From the IMG/VR virus record IMGVR_UViG_3300042691_000479, positions 1-25,464 of that record: DNA of 25,464 bases; one strand, 5' to 3'. A program made the position numbers and the translations under genes. Positions 1 through 9,135 of the stretch are shown in pieces. Positions within the stretch are counted from its first letter, which is position 1. Each line of letters starts with the position of its first letter. The notes beneath the pieces were generated by a model. That model saw nothing but the letters and a program-made list of their open reading frames with translations, searched no databases and was not told the DNA's origin. The stretch is from a virus.

Positions 1-3000
1 ATACTTTTTCAATGATTGGCTGTACGTTGGCGTAGTCTTGATCACCCTTGCGTGAGTACTGACCACTGTTGTTGTCATCACTGGTGTTCTTTGTATCTTG
101 GGCAATACGACCCATTGCTTCGGCGGCTTGCTTGTCTAAGCGCTCTGGGCTGTCTTCTGGTGTAACTTCTTTAGGCACTGCAGGAGCACTACCGTTTAGC
201 GCGGCGTCCAACTCATCCAACAATGACTCTAGTCCCAATCCTTCCAACTCTTTTGGAATGACTGTTGGACCTTTGGTTACAGGACCCTTGGGCGCTCTTG
301 GTGCGCCTTTGGTTGGACCTTTGGGTGCGCGTGGACCGCCTTTAACTTTCTCTGGCTTACCTAAATCATCAAAGATGTTGTCTAGGTCTAGGTCAGAAAG
401 TCCTCCCAGTTCACCTCCTGATCCTTCGCCGCTAACTCCGCCAGTTTGGGCTCCGCCGGCTTCGACACCGCTGGGTCCCCCTCGTTTACCTTTTCCGCTA
501 TCCGGCTGCTGTTCAGTAGTACCAGCTCCACCAGCTGTTCCTCGTCCTCCGCCAGCGGTAGTTCCAGTGCCCCGTCCTGTTTTAGGTAGTTGTTCGCCGA
601 CTCCACCGCCCTCTGTAGTCCCCACTCCTGCGCCAGTGCCTCCATCTTCCACCGCACCGCTTGTTGGTACTCCTCCGGCTGGTTGATCGGCACCGCCAGT
701 AGCTGGCTGTTTTTTTCCGGTACCCACCACGACTTGTTCGCTACGATCACTGGTTTGAACATATCTGCTCCAAAGTTCATCAAATGTAGTTATCCGATCA
801 ACTGTTGAGTCAATTGGATAAACGTTGTCCGTTTGGTTTCTGCCGGCAATAACTAAGACGCGCAACGGCCAATTCGCGCCTTGTTTACGATATAAGCCAC
901 CAGCAATTTCATAGTGATCCGCTACGTTATAGTTGCCATATAACCAGTTCAAGAACACCCGATCTGTGGATGTAATTGTTCCGGGCTTGGGGTGAGCTCC
1001 AAGGATCAAGACAGCACGGCCATCGTTAGCCATGGCGCGCAAAGACTTGGCAGCAATCGCTTGATCAAGCGTACCAATCTTATAGTTCTGGCCATTCCAA
1101 GACGGGACGTTATCAGGCGTAGACAAAGCTCCAAACGGAGGATTTGCCAAGACAACATCAACCTCTTGATCTCTTAGGTCTTTTAATTTCTCAAACGCAT
1201 CACCATCAATCACGTTACCGATTTGCATCAAACGCATGTTCTCTGCACGGTGTGGGTCTAACTCTATCGTTGTGACATTCTGTGGGTTAGCCGCCACCAC
1301 CAACATGCCGTTACCACCTGTTGGGTCTAACACTGTTGTAGTGGACTTAACACGCGCCAGCATACCTGCTAAGAAGCCAATAGGCAGCGGCGTAGAGTAG
1401 GCGTTGTTGCTCTTGCTCAGTACAGACTGAACGTCCAGCGTGGGTTGGTTCTGATACAGGTTAACGATGTATTCGTAGATGGCTTTTGTATCTGAGCCCT
1501 GCGCTCGCATGTCAGTAATGACTTGGCTGATGTAGCGTGTAGCTGCTGCCTCAAAGTCTTCCTGAGTTTGCTTAAGCTTAACACGATCACCCTCAAAGTC
1601 AGCAATCTTGTATCTTTCAATCTCACGTTGGTCTTTAGCTGGGTTAAAGCCAAGCAACTCTGGATTCTGTAAGTAAGCTTTAATGCCGTACTCAGCCAGT
1701 TCACGGTTGTTCTTTGGCCACCAGCCCTGACGCATGTGATAGAACATGGACTCAGCCATTGAGCCGTTCTTAATCTCAGGCCACTTGAACAGACCCATCT
1801 CTTCCATGATGACGTCAATACGCTTGGCCATGTCAATGATGTGCTGGTTGACCTTGCTCATCTGCATGTCAGTTGGCGTCAAGACTCGCTCTTGGCCATC
1901 ACGCGCTGCTTTAGTACGTTTGGCTTCGTCTTCAGTTTTAAACCAAACCAAACCACCAGACGTACCTGAATCCAAGTTGTATTGGTCTAGGACTGCATAA
2001 CCCAGATCTTCAATTTCGACAATCTTGGTGTCCATCTTGTAGGTCTTGACTGCCAGAGTCTCTGGGTCAATCTGAGTAAGCATCTGCTTATAAACTTCAT
2101 TGAGCTTTGGACGCTCTTTACCTAGTGGGTAAATGGTGCCGCCATAACCATTCTTTTTGGTAATGTATCCATCAGCAACCGAAGGACCCACAAGGTATGG
2201 GCTACCACCTTTAGATGCGTCAAACAGCATAGCCTCAAACGCGCGAGACAACAGCTCTACGTCTGTGCCCCAGTAACGTGGCTCTCTGCCTTCATCTTGG
2301 TCTAACTGCTGTGCGTCTTTAAAGTATTGCGTTTGCTTGTCTGAATCTCTGATAACAGGGGCTGTACCCCAGTAGCCTTGATTTGAGATGGCCGCAAAGA
2401 ATGCTTTCTTTGGAGGAAGATTGCGGTTGTCTGTGCTACCAGCTGTATCACGCAAAACACCCTTTAAGTAGTTCTCTACTGTCTCAATCTCAATCTGTTT
2501 CTTAAGACGCGAGACTGTGCCCGACATTAACAACTTGCCGTTTGGCGTTTGTTGAAGGTTCCAATCTAAACCGTGCTGCCACTCATGTCCAAGTGATCCA
2601 TCACCTTTGGTTTTGGTTAGGTTGATCTCGTTAAGCTTGGGATAGTAATGAGCTGCAGTTTTGCCGCCACGACCTTGCGCTCCGATGGCCATCTTGAGCT
2701 TCTCGCCCAAGCCCAACATCTTTGGATTGATACCAGAGACATCCGCCAAGTCATACATGGCGTCATAGATAGCGTTAAGGTGAGCAGCTCGCTCAGTCTG
2801 GTTAACCCAGTTACCAAAGTCAATACCGCCCGGGAAGAACCCAAACGTAGTTACAAAATCATTTGTATCAACGTCACGCCCTTGTCGGTGGTCACGCATA
2901 CCACGGCGAACAATGTTGCCTAACTCTGGTGGTACTTCGGTTTCTTTCTTAACAACGCGATTGGTTTGATCGGTTGAATCTTCGTTAGCACCAAACAATT

Positions 3001-6000
3001 GGAACATCTTGTTAAAGAGTGCGCTTATGTTATTGGCTTCTATCTTGTTACGTAAATCTAATCCATCTTGGGTGTACTTTGCAAACGAAGCGGAGGCGTC
3101 TGCATCTTTAATGTACTTTTCTTTTAACGCAAGATCTAAATTACCAATACGGCCATGCGCGTCAAAAATTGCCTGTAAGCCTTGGAGTGCATCAACATAA
3201 CTCTGAAGGAGCTTTTGCACTTCCTCTTGCTTACCCTCTTCCAGAGCCATCTTAATGGCTTGTCGGCCACCAGTTCTATCTGATACACGAACAGTTCTAG
3301 CTTCTTTCAAAGCTTTCAACATGTAGTCAGTCGGCGACATGATGTAACTAACGATGCCCTCTTTGTACATCATTGCGCCAAACGAATTGTCTTTGTTTGA
3401 GTCAATGTCAAGTAGCGTGTCCTTGGCAACAGCCGCCAACATCTTAGAAATCTGGCTGTCTGTAGCGTCTTTAGGAGCTGGGGGTGCTGTGACTTTACCT
3501 TTGCGGTTCTTTACAAACTCAGCACCACCACCTTGAATACTTATTTTTTCAGGCTTGTATAACGCTGATATAGTGACGCGCTCTGGGCCTGTGTAGGATG
3601 GATCATCCGTAGCAGAAGGGATAGAACGATCAGTAATGCGGAAGCCAAACTTAGTTAATGCCTCTTCAATCTTAGAAACATTTGGCAAGTCCACAGGAAT
3701 ACGCAACAGACCTTCTGCGGGGAAGATGATTGGGAAAAGGTCTTCTGCTACAGCGTTGCCGTACAGTAAAGTTGAAACCTGATCAGCATTGCCATCTTCC
3801 ATAGCAACCTTCATGGGCTGCTTGTTAAATTCCTCGAGCTTTTTCTTTTGCTCGTCAGCGGCTTTCTTCTCTTCTTCAGCTTTGGCTTTTTCTTCAGCAG
3901 CTTTAGTCTTCTCTTCTTCAGTAAGCTTTACCTTGGGTGGCTTGGGCTCTTTAGCACCACCAGTAGGGGCTTCACCAGTAGGCTCAGACGGGCCTCCAGC
4001 GGGCGCAGATGGACCGCCTGTAGGCTTGGGTTCACCTTCAGCAGGCTTCTCCTCTGCAGGCTTTACTAATTCTTCTGTAGGTATCTCTTCAGCAGGCTTT
4101 TCTTCTGCGGGTTTTTCTTCCGCTGGCGCTTCCTCGGCTGGCTGTTCAACAACATCAACGGGCTTTTCCTCTGGTGGCTTCTCTTCGACCGGTGCCTCTG
4201 GAGTCTTCTCTACAGTCCTACCCTTGGTAATCCTGTCAATCGTATTGCGAATGTTCTCAACGGCCTTTGCGTCACCATTGGCTGCAGGAGATAACCCTTC
4301 ATTAGGGTTTATACCTAGCGCCTGTGCAGTGGGCAGTTGACCCATTTGAGAACGAATGTCTCCAATGGTGGTGTTCAGCTCATCCGCAGCCGCCTTTAGT
4401 TCGGGCGAGTTATAGAAGTTGTTGATGTCTTCTTCACTGCCCTTATTGAACCAACCATCTGGGCCGTTACCAAAGTATGGATACCACTGGCCTGTAGGCA
4501 CATTCTTTTTACCGCCACTACCAGTGCTGATATAGAACGGAACCTTAACGCCGTTAACCTCTTTAACAACAACAACACGCCTGTTAGTTACGAACGGCTC
4601 TGTAACATTGTTATAGATGGCTGGCGCTTCTGGAGCTGCAGGACCGCCTGTAACTTCAGGGGCTTTACCAGTTTTCTCTTGATTAAATGCAAGGCGTTGA
4701 GTAATTCGTGAGGCTATTGCTTTTACGGAATCGGGTGAAATGCCTGACAAGTCAGAGTACTTATCAGCATTGGCCTGCAACTCTGCTGCATACTCAGCCG
4801 CTTTTTCTGGTTGATTGTCTGCAAGCCTTTCAAGGAAAGCTCCTTGCATGGCAACAGGATCTGCTTGCGTATTAACTGAAAGAGGGTTCTTTCTTTGCCT
4901 GATGTTTGAATACTCAACAGCCAGTCTTTCTGCAGAATCAATTTTTGCAACCTCATCGTTCATCAACTGATTAGATTTTTCAAAGACTTGAGGCGTAGGC
5001 TGCTTTGGCTTGACTACTACAGGCGCGGTTGGACCACCAGTTACTACAGGTGCTTCAGGAGTTTGTACAGTTGGCTCTACGGGTTTACCCTCAAGCTCAC
5101 CCATCATCTGACCTGTGTCTTGGCTTTCATCCAAAACTTGCTGAATTAACTCAGTGCTTGGTGGCTGCTCAGTAACTACTGGTTCTGCGACTGCAGTTGG
5201 CGGTGTAACTTGCACACCATCAATGTCTACACTGCCGTCCTGTCGAGTGACTTTAGTAACAGGCTTTCCATCAACATCAACTGTCATGGTGCCGACAACT
5301 GGGCTAGTGGACGGAGGAGTTGTTGGTGCTGGTGCTATACCAGCGGGAGCTCCTTCATCTGGGGGAACTCCAAGTATTTGTTTGTTCTCTGCAAGCAAGC
5401 TCTCAAGGCCGCTTGGTGCTTGGCCAGTCTTACGAAGGCTACCAATACCACCACCAAACGCACCCATGCCCACACCGGCCAACATGCCCATGGCGGATGC
5501 TTCAGCAACGCCATCCATGAGTGGCCTGTCCATGGCGTAGTTCATCCACATCTGCTCTTGCGCTGACTGTGGTAACTCTTCAAACACACCCTCAGAGATA
5601 CCAGAGCCCGTAGCTTTTAGAGCAAAGTCTCTTACTGATTTGCCAACGCCTTGCTTGGCTTGTCCGGCGGCTTGGCTTGCACCACCAGCCAACAATGTAT
5701 CAATGTCATCAAGGCCAAGCTTGTTAGCCAGCTTACCGCCAGCCGCACCAAACGCCGCTGTACCAACGCCAGAACCAACGGCAGATATAACTTGCTTACC
5801 AGACAACAACTTGTCTTTGGATTCCTGACGCATTTGCTCTGCAGCCGCGCCAGCACCAATCAAACCTTCGCCTGCGGCACCAGCTGCTACAGCGCCAATT
5901 TTAGGAGCTACCTGCAATAAGCCTCGAGCAATACCAGCACCGCCAAGCATTTGTGGTATTGACTCACCAGCTGTCGTAAAGATCGTGCTAGGGTTTTGAA

Positions 6001-6460
6001 GAGCTGCTTTAGCTGTGGGTAAGAAACCTTGGGCTTCTCTAACTTTGCGATTAGCCGCTTGTTGAGCCTCAGACAAATATGTGTCGAGAATCTCTTTGGC
6101 TTCTTTGGGTTTAAAGCCAGCCTGCTCAAGAAGCTTACCGGCATAACCCATCGTGGGTAGATCAAGCAAACCAACAGCTGCTTCGGGCAAACCAATAGCG
6201 CCCTTTAACAATGTTATACCAACGTCTTTGGCCGTACCGCCTATTGTCCTGTCGTATCCCTGCGCTTCTCTGGCCGCAACTTGAGCGCGGTACTCGTCCG
6301 CAGTCATTGTGTTTGGTGCGCGTGGAGCTATAGACTCAAGGCCGGCAGGAGCTGGAGCCGCCTGCGCTGAAAATTTACCGTATCGAGCAAGCAACTCAGC
6401 TTGCGTGATTCCCTCTGGAACACCAGTAATCGTGGTGCCATCTGGCATCAAGACGTCCAT
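1..6460 (-). CDS. Giant polyvalent-type protein with zincin and N6-adenine methyltransferase domains (3' end beyond window)
   Basis: One open frame of at least 2,153 codons, cut by the left edge. It starts at ATG 6460 behind a strong AGGGG ribosome site. Visible layout: residues 1-29 are a short motif around MPDG..I.GVPEG; about 45-345 are Ala/Gly-rich amphipathic helices; 620-700 contain a YPYFGNGPDGW segment; 760-840 are Pro/Glu repeats and 840-880 a charged helix. About 1280-1440 are zincin-like, with HEWQH at 1292-1296 and a later SRAFEA whose Glu (1409) could be the third ligand. About 1700-1850 are an N6-adenine methyltransferase, with DPTGGNG at 1712 and NPPFG at 1773. About 1920-2050 are a Gly/Thr-rich linker. 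Such mosaics are known as large polyvalent proteins, and P1 DarB pairs a methylase and a helicase in a virion protein. The gene directly follows ejection-type genes. I infer an injected antirestriction or DNA-protection role. The domain calls are firmer than the function. Confidence 0.88.
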   Translation of the reverse strand, partial: MDVLMPDGTTITGVPEGITQAELLARYGKFSAQAAPAPAGLESIAPRAPNTMTADEYRAQVAAREAQGYDRTIGGTAKDVGITLLKGAIGLPEAAVGLLDLPTMGYAGKLLEQAGFKPKEAKEILDTYLSEAQQAANRKVREAQGFLPTAKAALQNPSTIFTTAGESIPQMLGGAGIARGLLQVAPKIGAVAAGAAGEGLIGAGAAAEQMRQESKDKLLSGKQVISAVGSGVGTAAFGAAGGKLANKLGLDDIDTLLAGGASQAAGQAKQGVGKSVRDFALKATGSGISEGVFEELPQSAQEQMWMNYAMDRPLMDGVAEASAMGMLAGVGMGAFGGGIGSLRKTGQAPSGLESLLAENKQILGVPPDEGAPAGIAPAPTTPPSTSPVVGTMTVDVDGKPVTKVTRQDGSVDIDGVQVTPPTAVAEPVVTEQPPSTELIQQVLDESQDTGQMMGELEGKPVEPTVQTPEAPVVTGGPTAPVVVKPKQPTPQVFEKSNQLMNDEVAKIDSAERLAVEYSNIRQRKNPLSVNTQADPVAMQGAFLERLADNQPEKAAEYAAELQANADKYSDLSGISPDSVKAIASRITQRLAFNQEKTGKAPEVTGGPAAPEAPAIYNNVTEPFVTNRRVVVVKEVNGVKVPFYISTGSGGKKNVPTGQWYPYFGNGPDGWFNKGSEEDINNFYNSPELKAAADELNTTIGDIRSQMGQLPTAQALGINPNEGLSPAANGDAKAVENIRNTIDRITKGRTVEKTPEAPVEEKPPEEKPVDVVEQPAEEAPAEEKPAEEKPAEEIPTEELVKPAEEKPAEGEPKPTGGPSAPAGGPSEPTGEAPTGGAKEPKPPKVKLTEEEKTKAAEEKAKAEEEKKAADEQKKKLEEFNKQPMKVAMEDGNADQVSTLLYGNAVAEDLFPIIFPAEGLLRIPVDLPNVSKIEEALTKFGFRITDRSIPSATDDPSYTGPERVTISALYKPEKISIQGGGAEFVKNRKGKVTAPPAPKDATDSQISKMLAAVAKDTLLDIDSNKDNSFGAMMYKEGIVSYIMSPTDYMLKALKEARTVRVSDRTGGRQAIKMALEEGKQEEVQKLLQSYVDALQGLQAIFDAHGRIGNLDLALKEKYIKDADASASFAKYTQDGLDLRNKIEANNISALFNKMFQLFGANEDSTDQTNRVVKKETEVPPELGNIVRRGMRDHRQGRDVDTNDFVTTFGFFPGGIDFGNWVNQTERAAHLNAIYDAMYDLADVSGINPKMLGLGEKLKMAIGAQGRGGKTAAHYYPKLNEINLTKTKGDGSLGHEWQHGLDWNLQQTPNGKLLMSGTVSRLKKQIEIETVENYLKGVLRDTAGSTDNRNLPPKKAFFAAISNQGYWGTAPVIRDSDKQTQYFKDAQQLDQDEGREPRYWGTDVELLSRAFEAMLFDASKGGSPYLVGPSVADGYITKKNGYGGTIYPLGKERPKLNEVYKQMLTQIDPETLAVKTYKMDTKIVEIEDLGYAVLDQYNLDSGTSGGLVWFKTEDEAKRTKAARDGQERVLTPTDMQMSKVNQHIIDMAKRIDVIMEEMGLFKWPEIKNGSMAESMFYHMRQGWWPKNNRELAEYGIKAYLQNPELLGFNPAKDQREIERYKIADFEGDRVKLKQTQEDFEAAATRYISQVITDMRAQGSDTKAIYEYIVNLYQNQPTLDVQSVLSKSNNAYSTPLPIGFLAGMLARVKSTTTVLDPTGGNGMLVVAANPQNVTTIELDPHRAENMRLMQIGNVIDGDAFEKLKDLRDQEVDVVLANPPFGALSTPDNVPSWNGQNYKIGTLDQAIAAKSLRAMANDGRAVLILGAHPKPGTITSTDRVFLNWLYGNYNVADHYEIAGGLYRKQGANWPLRVLVIAGRNQTDNVYPIDSTVDRITTFDELWSRYVQTSDRSEQVVVGTGKKQPATGGADQPAGGVPTSGAVEDGGTGAGVGTTEGGGVGEQLPKTGRGTGTTAGGGRGTAGGAGTTEQQPDSGKGKRGGPSGVEAGGAQTGGVSGEGSGGELGGLSDLDLDNIFDDLGKPEKVKGGPRAPKGPTKGAPRAPKGPVTKGPTVIPKELEGLGLESLLDELDAALNGSAPAVPKEVTPEDSPERLDKQAAEAMGRIAQDTKNTSDDNNSGQYSRKGDQDYANVQPIIEKV
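930..1425 (-). other. N6-adenine DNA methyltransferase domain inside the giant protein
   Basis: Read on the minus strand, the sequence gives YSTPLPIGFLAG, then the SAM-binding motif I DPTGGNGML (residue 1712 on), an acidic IELDPHR beta-2 end, and the catalytic motif IV NPPFG (1773 on). Order and spacing are those of gamma-type N6-adenine methylases. No specificity subunit or endonuclease is nearby, so the likely use is protective or regulatory methylation. Any helicase partner, as in P1 DarB, would lie past the left edge. Confidence 0.85.
1900..2625 (-). other. Zincin-like metallopeptidase domain inside the giant protein
   Basis: The sequence encodes SLGHEWQHGLDW, a classical HExxH zinc site (residues 1292-1296). 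About 115 residues later comes LLSRAFEAMLFDA, whose Glu at 1409 fits the usual third ligand of a gluzincin-type site, followed by a Y-P-x-G-x-E-R-like stretch. From memory, this order (HEWxHALD, then RAFEA, then YP.G.ER) matches the LPD1/zincin modules of large polyvalent proteins. Whether it cleaves its own polypeptide, the neighbouring ejection proteins or a host target cannot be read from the sequence. Confidence 0.75.
3940..4195 (-). repeat. Pro/Glu tandem repeats (PAEEK-type) in the giant gene
   Basis: Tandem and near-tandem PAEEK/PAEE units, followed by Pro/Gly-rich PTGG and APAGG units (about residues 760-840), form a flexible, acidic inter-domain linker. A Lys/Glu-rich helix of about 40 residues follows. 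The same bases read on the plus strand give a Ser/Ala-rich open frame, which is a by-product of the repeats. Confidence 0.85.
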
Positions 6461-6466
6461 ATTTAC

Positions 6467-6472
6467 CCCTTA
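6467..6472 (-). promoter_or_regulatory. Ribosome site fused to the upstream stop codon (giant gene)
   Basis: TAAGGG lies six bases before ATG 6460. Its TAA is the stop of the 530-aa gene. It supports the chosen start and suggests termination-reinitiation coupling. Confidence 0.75.
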
Positions 6473-8062
6473 TTTTGGCAGCTGGTCGAATGGTACAGCA
6501 GTTGGCTTCACAGGGCTAGGGGGTGGCTTGGGTCCATTTAAAAATTTGTCCCAGAAACCTTGCTCAACTGGCTTCTCGGCAACAGGAGTACGTTTAACAG
6601 CTGGTGGCGGTGTAACTTTTGGCTTACCTTTTGCATCTACAGGATAGTAAGGCAAAGCAATTTCACGCATATGCTCTAAGATTTTGTAATACTCATCACT
6701 ACCAATTTCAGCATCTTGCAGTTTTTTAGCTGCAGCTTGATACGCAGGATCTCTATTAACGTTAGCTTGGATCTTAGTCAGCATCTTGTCTTCAGCTGAA
6801 GGACGGTCTTCACGGTCATACGCAGCTTTCTGAGCAGCTAAATCAGCAGTGCGTTTAGCCTGCTCATACATGCGGCCTTCATGCGTTTCTTGTGATTTGT
6901 AACGCGCTTCTTGAGCTGCTCGCTGGGCTTTTCTGTCAGCCGCATCCAAAACTTCTTTGGCGCCAGAACCTTTGAGCTCTTCAATCTTAGCTTGACGGGC
7001 GTTAACTTGATCTTTAAGTCTCATAGCCTCATCAACACGGCCTTCAGCAAACGCACGTTGCATTTGTTCAATATCCGCTTGGAGCTTCATTGTCTCAATG
7101 GTCTGAGCACGTTCCAAGGCCTGCTGTTTAGCGGCACGTTCTTCCTGTGCGGCAGTAGCGGCGTTATAAGACTTACCAAAGCCACCAAAAGCAGCTCCAA
7201 TACCTCCCCTACCCCTCTGGCCACGGGTAGCTTCACCAGCGGCAATTAAAGCGTTAGACAAAGCAGCAAGACCTTGACTACCTTCTCCCTCTTTAAACCT
7301 TGCTCGTTGAGCTAGATTTTGCTCTTCAAGCTGGGTGGCCAACTTTGCAAGAGCTTCACCGGGTAATTTATTAATAATTCCCGCAAGCTCTGGCTTTTGG
7401 GCCAAGACTTCAGCGCGCGCTTGATCTCTGCTAACTGGCTGTGGCAGATTTGATTTGCCCATCAATCGGTCAGTCAGAATTTTATTAGCCAAACCTACAG
7501 GCAATTCATCAACTCCAACAGATGCGTCTGGTGCTGCACCACCTGATGCAACGGATTCATCCGATACCGCCGCAGGAACCAAGCCTTCATCAGCAAACGC
7601 CACGATACCGCCGGGCGCGTAGTTAAAGATGTCTTTGCGAACAGGCAACTCAGCCAGTCCACCAGCGGCCATTCCGGGTGCGCCTGCGGGGATGCTACCG
7701 GGTTTAGCCATTTGCTGTGGAGGCATCTTCTGAGCCATAGGGGGCGTAGGCATCTTGGGCATCTGCGGAGCCATCTGGGGTTGTGCAGCAGGCATAGGCT
7801 GAGGCATCCCTGCTGGGTTAATCCTCATGTTCATACCTTGGCCAATACCCGGTAAACCTACTTGCTGGCTTAACTCGCTCTCAAGCTTCTCTTTAACAGA
7901 AGAGTCAGGCGCTTGAGCTGCACGTTGCTCCATGGACTTACGGCGGTTCATCTCGCCAAGAGCCATGTATGGGGGAACCTGTGGGTTCTGCCCGTTAGCA
8001 TAAGACATGATTGCCTGTGTAGGCAGATCCTTAAGGTGTTCTTGGATTTGAATCAGATTCAT
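6470..8062 (-). CDS. Probable internal virion / ejection protein, 530 aa
   Basis: The N-terminal 60 residues (LKDLPTQ, VPPYMALGEMNRRK, AQAP) match, from memory, a recurrent domain in structural proteins of aquatic podovirus-like phages. Next come a Met/Pro/Gln-rich stretch (about 75-130), a YAPGGIVAFADEG segment (about 150-160), and a long charged helical region rich in Ala, Gln, Arg and Glu (about 270-440), likely coiled coil. The C-terminus is Pro/Lys-rich. The ATG overlaps the upstream stop codon (ATGA), so translation is probably coupled. Position between other low-complexity virion-type genes and the giant gene suggests a protein carried in the capsid and ejected with DNA. No enzyme motif is visible. 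Function is inferred from context only. Confidence 0.85.
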   Translation of the reverse strand: MNLIQIQEHLKDLPTQAIMSYANGQNPQVPPYMALGEMNRRKSMEQRAAQAPDSSVKEKLESELSQQVGLPGIGQGMNMRINPAGMPQPMPAAQPQMAPQMPKMPTPPMAQKMPPQQMAKPGSIPAGAPGMAAGGLAELPVRKDIFNYAPGGIVAFADEGLVPAAVSDESVASGGAAPDASVGVDELPVGLANKILTDRLMGKSNLPQPVSRDQARAEVLAQKPELAGIINKLPGEALAKLATQLEEQNLAQRARFKEGEGSQGLAALSNALIAAGEATRGQRGRGGIGAAFGGFGKSYNAATAAQEERAAKQQALERAQTIETMKLQADIEQMQRAFAEGRVDEAMRLKDQVNARQAKIEELKGSGAKEVLDAADRKAQRAAQEARYKSQETHEGRMYEQAKRTADLAAQKAAYDREDRPSAEDKMLTKIQANVNRDPAYQAAAKKLQDAEIGSDEYYKILEHMREIALPYYPVDAKGKPKVTPPPAVKRTPVAEKPVEQGFWDKFLNGPKPPPSPVKPTAVPFDQLPK

Positions 8063-9129
8063 GATGATGATCCAGTAGTAAGTCCGAGGCCTTTTAATAA
8101 CTCAGTAACATCTTTGTAGCCAAACGCTTTGGCCGCAGCAGCTCCGCCACCTAAAGCCGACAGCAAGGTTCCAATCCCAGACATTTCACCGGCTTTGTTT
8201 GTGACCGAGCCAGTAGGCAAACCAGAGATCATGTCACGCTGGAACTGCACTTGTTGGAACGGATACTGGCGTTGCTTTTCAAATTCTTCCTTATCAGCAG
8301 AGATGCCCTCAGACTCAATGCCGCGCTCAATGCCGCCTTGCGTAGACATGAGGTTAGCCAGATCTTTAGCCTGACCTTGCTCCGCATTAAACTGAGCCAT
8401 GGCCTTGTCGTAGGCGCTTGCGTATCCTTGGCCAACAGTCTTATTCTGTTCTTGCATTAAATTACGATAGTTCTCTGCGTTCATAATGGCTTGACGGCCA
8501 CCACCAAACGCACCGGCCTGAGTCATCTTGGCATTTGTAGCCGCATTGGTAATTTCATTTTGACGGCGCAGCTCATCCAACTGTGGGGTTAGCACATTCT
8601 GCAAGTACGGGTTCATGTACGACTGAGCAATGTTGCTAGGCTGCTGAGATGTTTGGGGCGGCGTCAAACCTGCAATACCTGCGGGTGCTGTACCAGTGTT
8701 ATAGCCGGTGGGCAGTGACATATCGCTTTTAGTGTAATCACTACCAATACCCAAATTACCCATTATGTTGGAAACAGAACCATCACCTTGTGCGGGCATT
8801 AAAGGCCCACCAAAGTCATTGCCTGTGTAGGCCACACCGGGGCCAGCAGAAACTGGGCCACCACCTTGCTGAGGCATTACCGCAGGCTGACCACCCATAG
8901 GGGAAGCAAAGCTTTGACCTAAGTTGGACGGGAACGTAAGCCCAGCCAGACCGCTGAACACTTTGTTCTGTAGGTTAGATGCGCCAGCTGTCAGTGGTCC
9001 TTGATAGACCTGATATGGTGTCTCAGATAAAGCTTGTGCTTTACCAAGATAGTTTGTGATGTACGGCGAAGCCCAATCGGCTAGGCCTTGGGTATTTGTC
9101 GATCCAGACGGTAGAGTTTCTCCAGCCAT
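8059..9129 (-). CDS. Probable internal virion / DNA ejection protein, 356 aa
   Basis: The central part carries SYMNPYLQNVL (about residues 168-178), then a helical stretch containing QAGAFGGGRQAIMNAE and a YDKAMAQF segment. This order is frequent, in my recollection, in uncharacterised virion proteins encoded next to podovirus tail and ejection genes. The N-terminal half is rich in Gly, Pro and Gln. The C-terminus has an Ala/Gly-rich hydrophobic segment (LLSALGGGAAAAKAFGY) that could interact with membrane. Start ATG 9129 follows a TAAGGA ribosome site that contains the previous gene's stop codon. A role in DNA ejection is inferred from neighbours and composition; no catalytic residues can be named. 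Confidence 0.86.
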   Translation of the reverse strand: MAGETLPSGSTNTQGLADWASPYITNYLGKAQALSETPYQVYQGPLTAGASNLQNKVFSGLAGLTFPSNLGQSFASPMGGQPAVMPQQGGGPVSAGPGVAYTGNDFGGPLMPAQGDGSVSNIMGNLGIGSDYTKSDMSLPTGYNTGTAPAGIAGLTPPQTSQQPSNIAQSYMNPYLQNVLTPQLDELRRQNEITNAATNAKMTQAGAFGGGRQAIMNAENYRNLMQEQNKTVGQGYASAYDKAMAQFNAEQGQAKDLANLMSTQGGIERGIESEGISADKEEFEKQRQYPFQQVQFQRDMISGLPTGSVTNKAGEMSGIGTLLSALGGGAAAAKAFGYKDVTELLKGLGLTTGSSS

Positions 9130-9135
9130 ATCAGC

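Noticed and set aside
69-686. Plus-strand Pro/Ser-rich frame of 205 codons at the left edge
   Set aside because: It is the antisense shadow of the Gly-rich linker, low in complexity and without a ribosome site or neighbours on that strand.
388-783. A 131-codon minus-strand frame with a natural-looking protein composition inside the giant gene
   Set aside because: It overlaps the Gly/Thr-rich linker of the giant frame, which is itself open and continues coherently on both sides. GG-rich codons read one base off give plausible Glu/Leu/Ala-rich peptides. It has no convincing ribosome site and no room as a separate gene.
3789-4340. Long plus-strand Ser/Ala/Gly-rich open frame (183 codons)
   Set aside because: It is the antisense of the Pro/Glu linker repeats of the giant gene and inherits its openness from that repeat. 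Every supported gene lies on the other strand.
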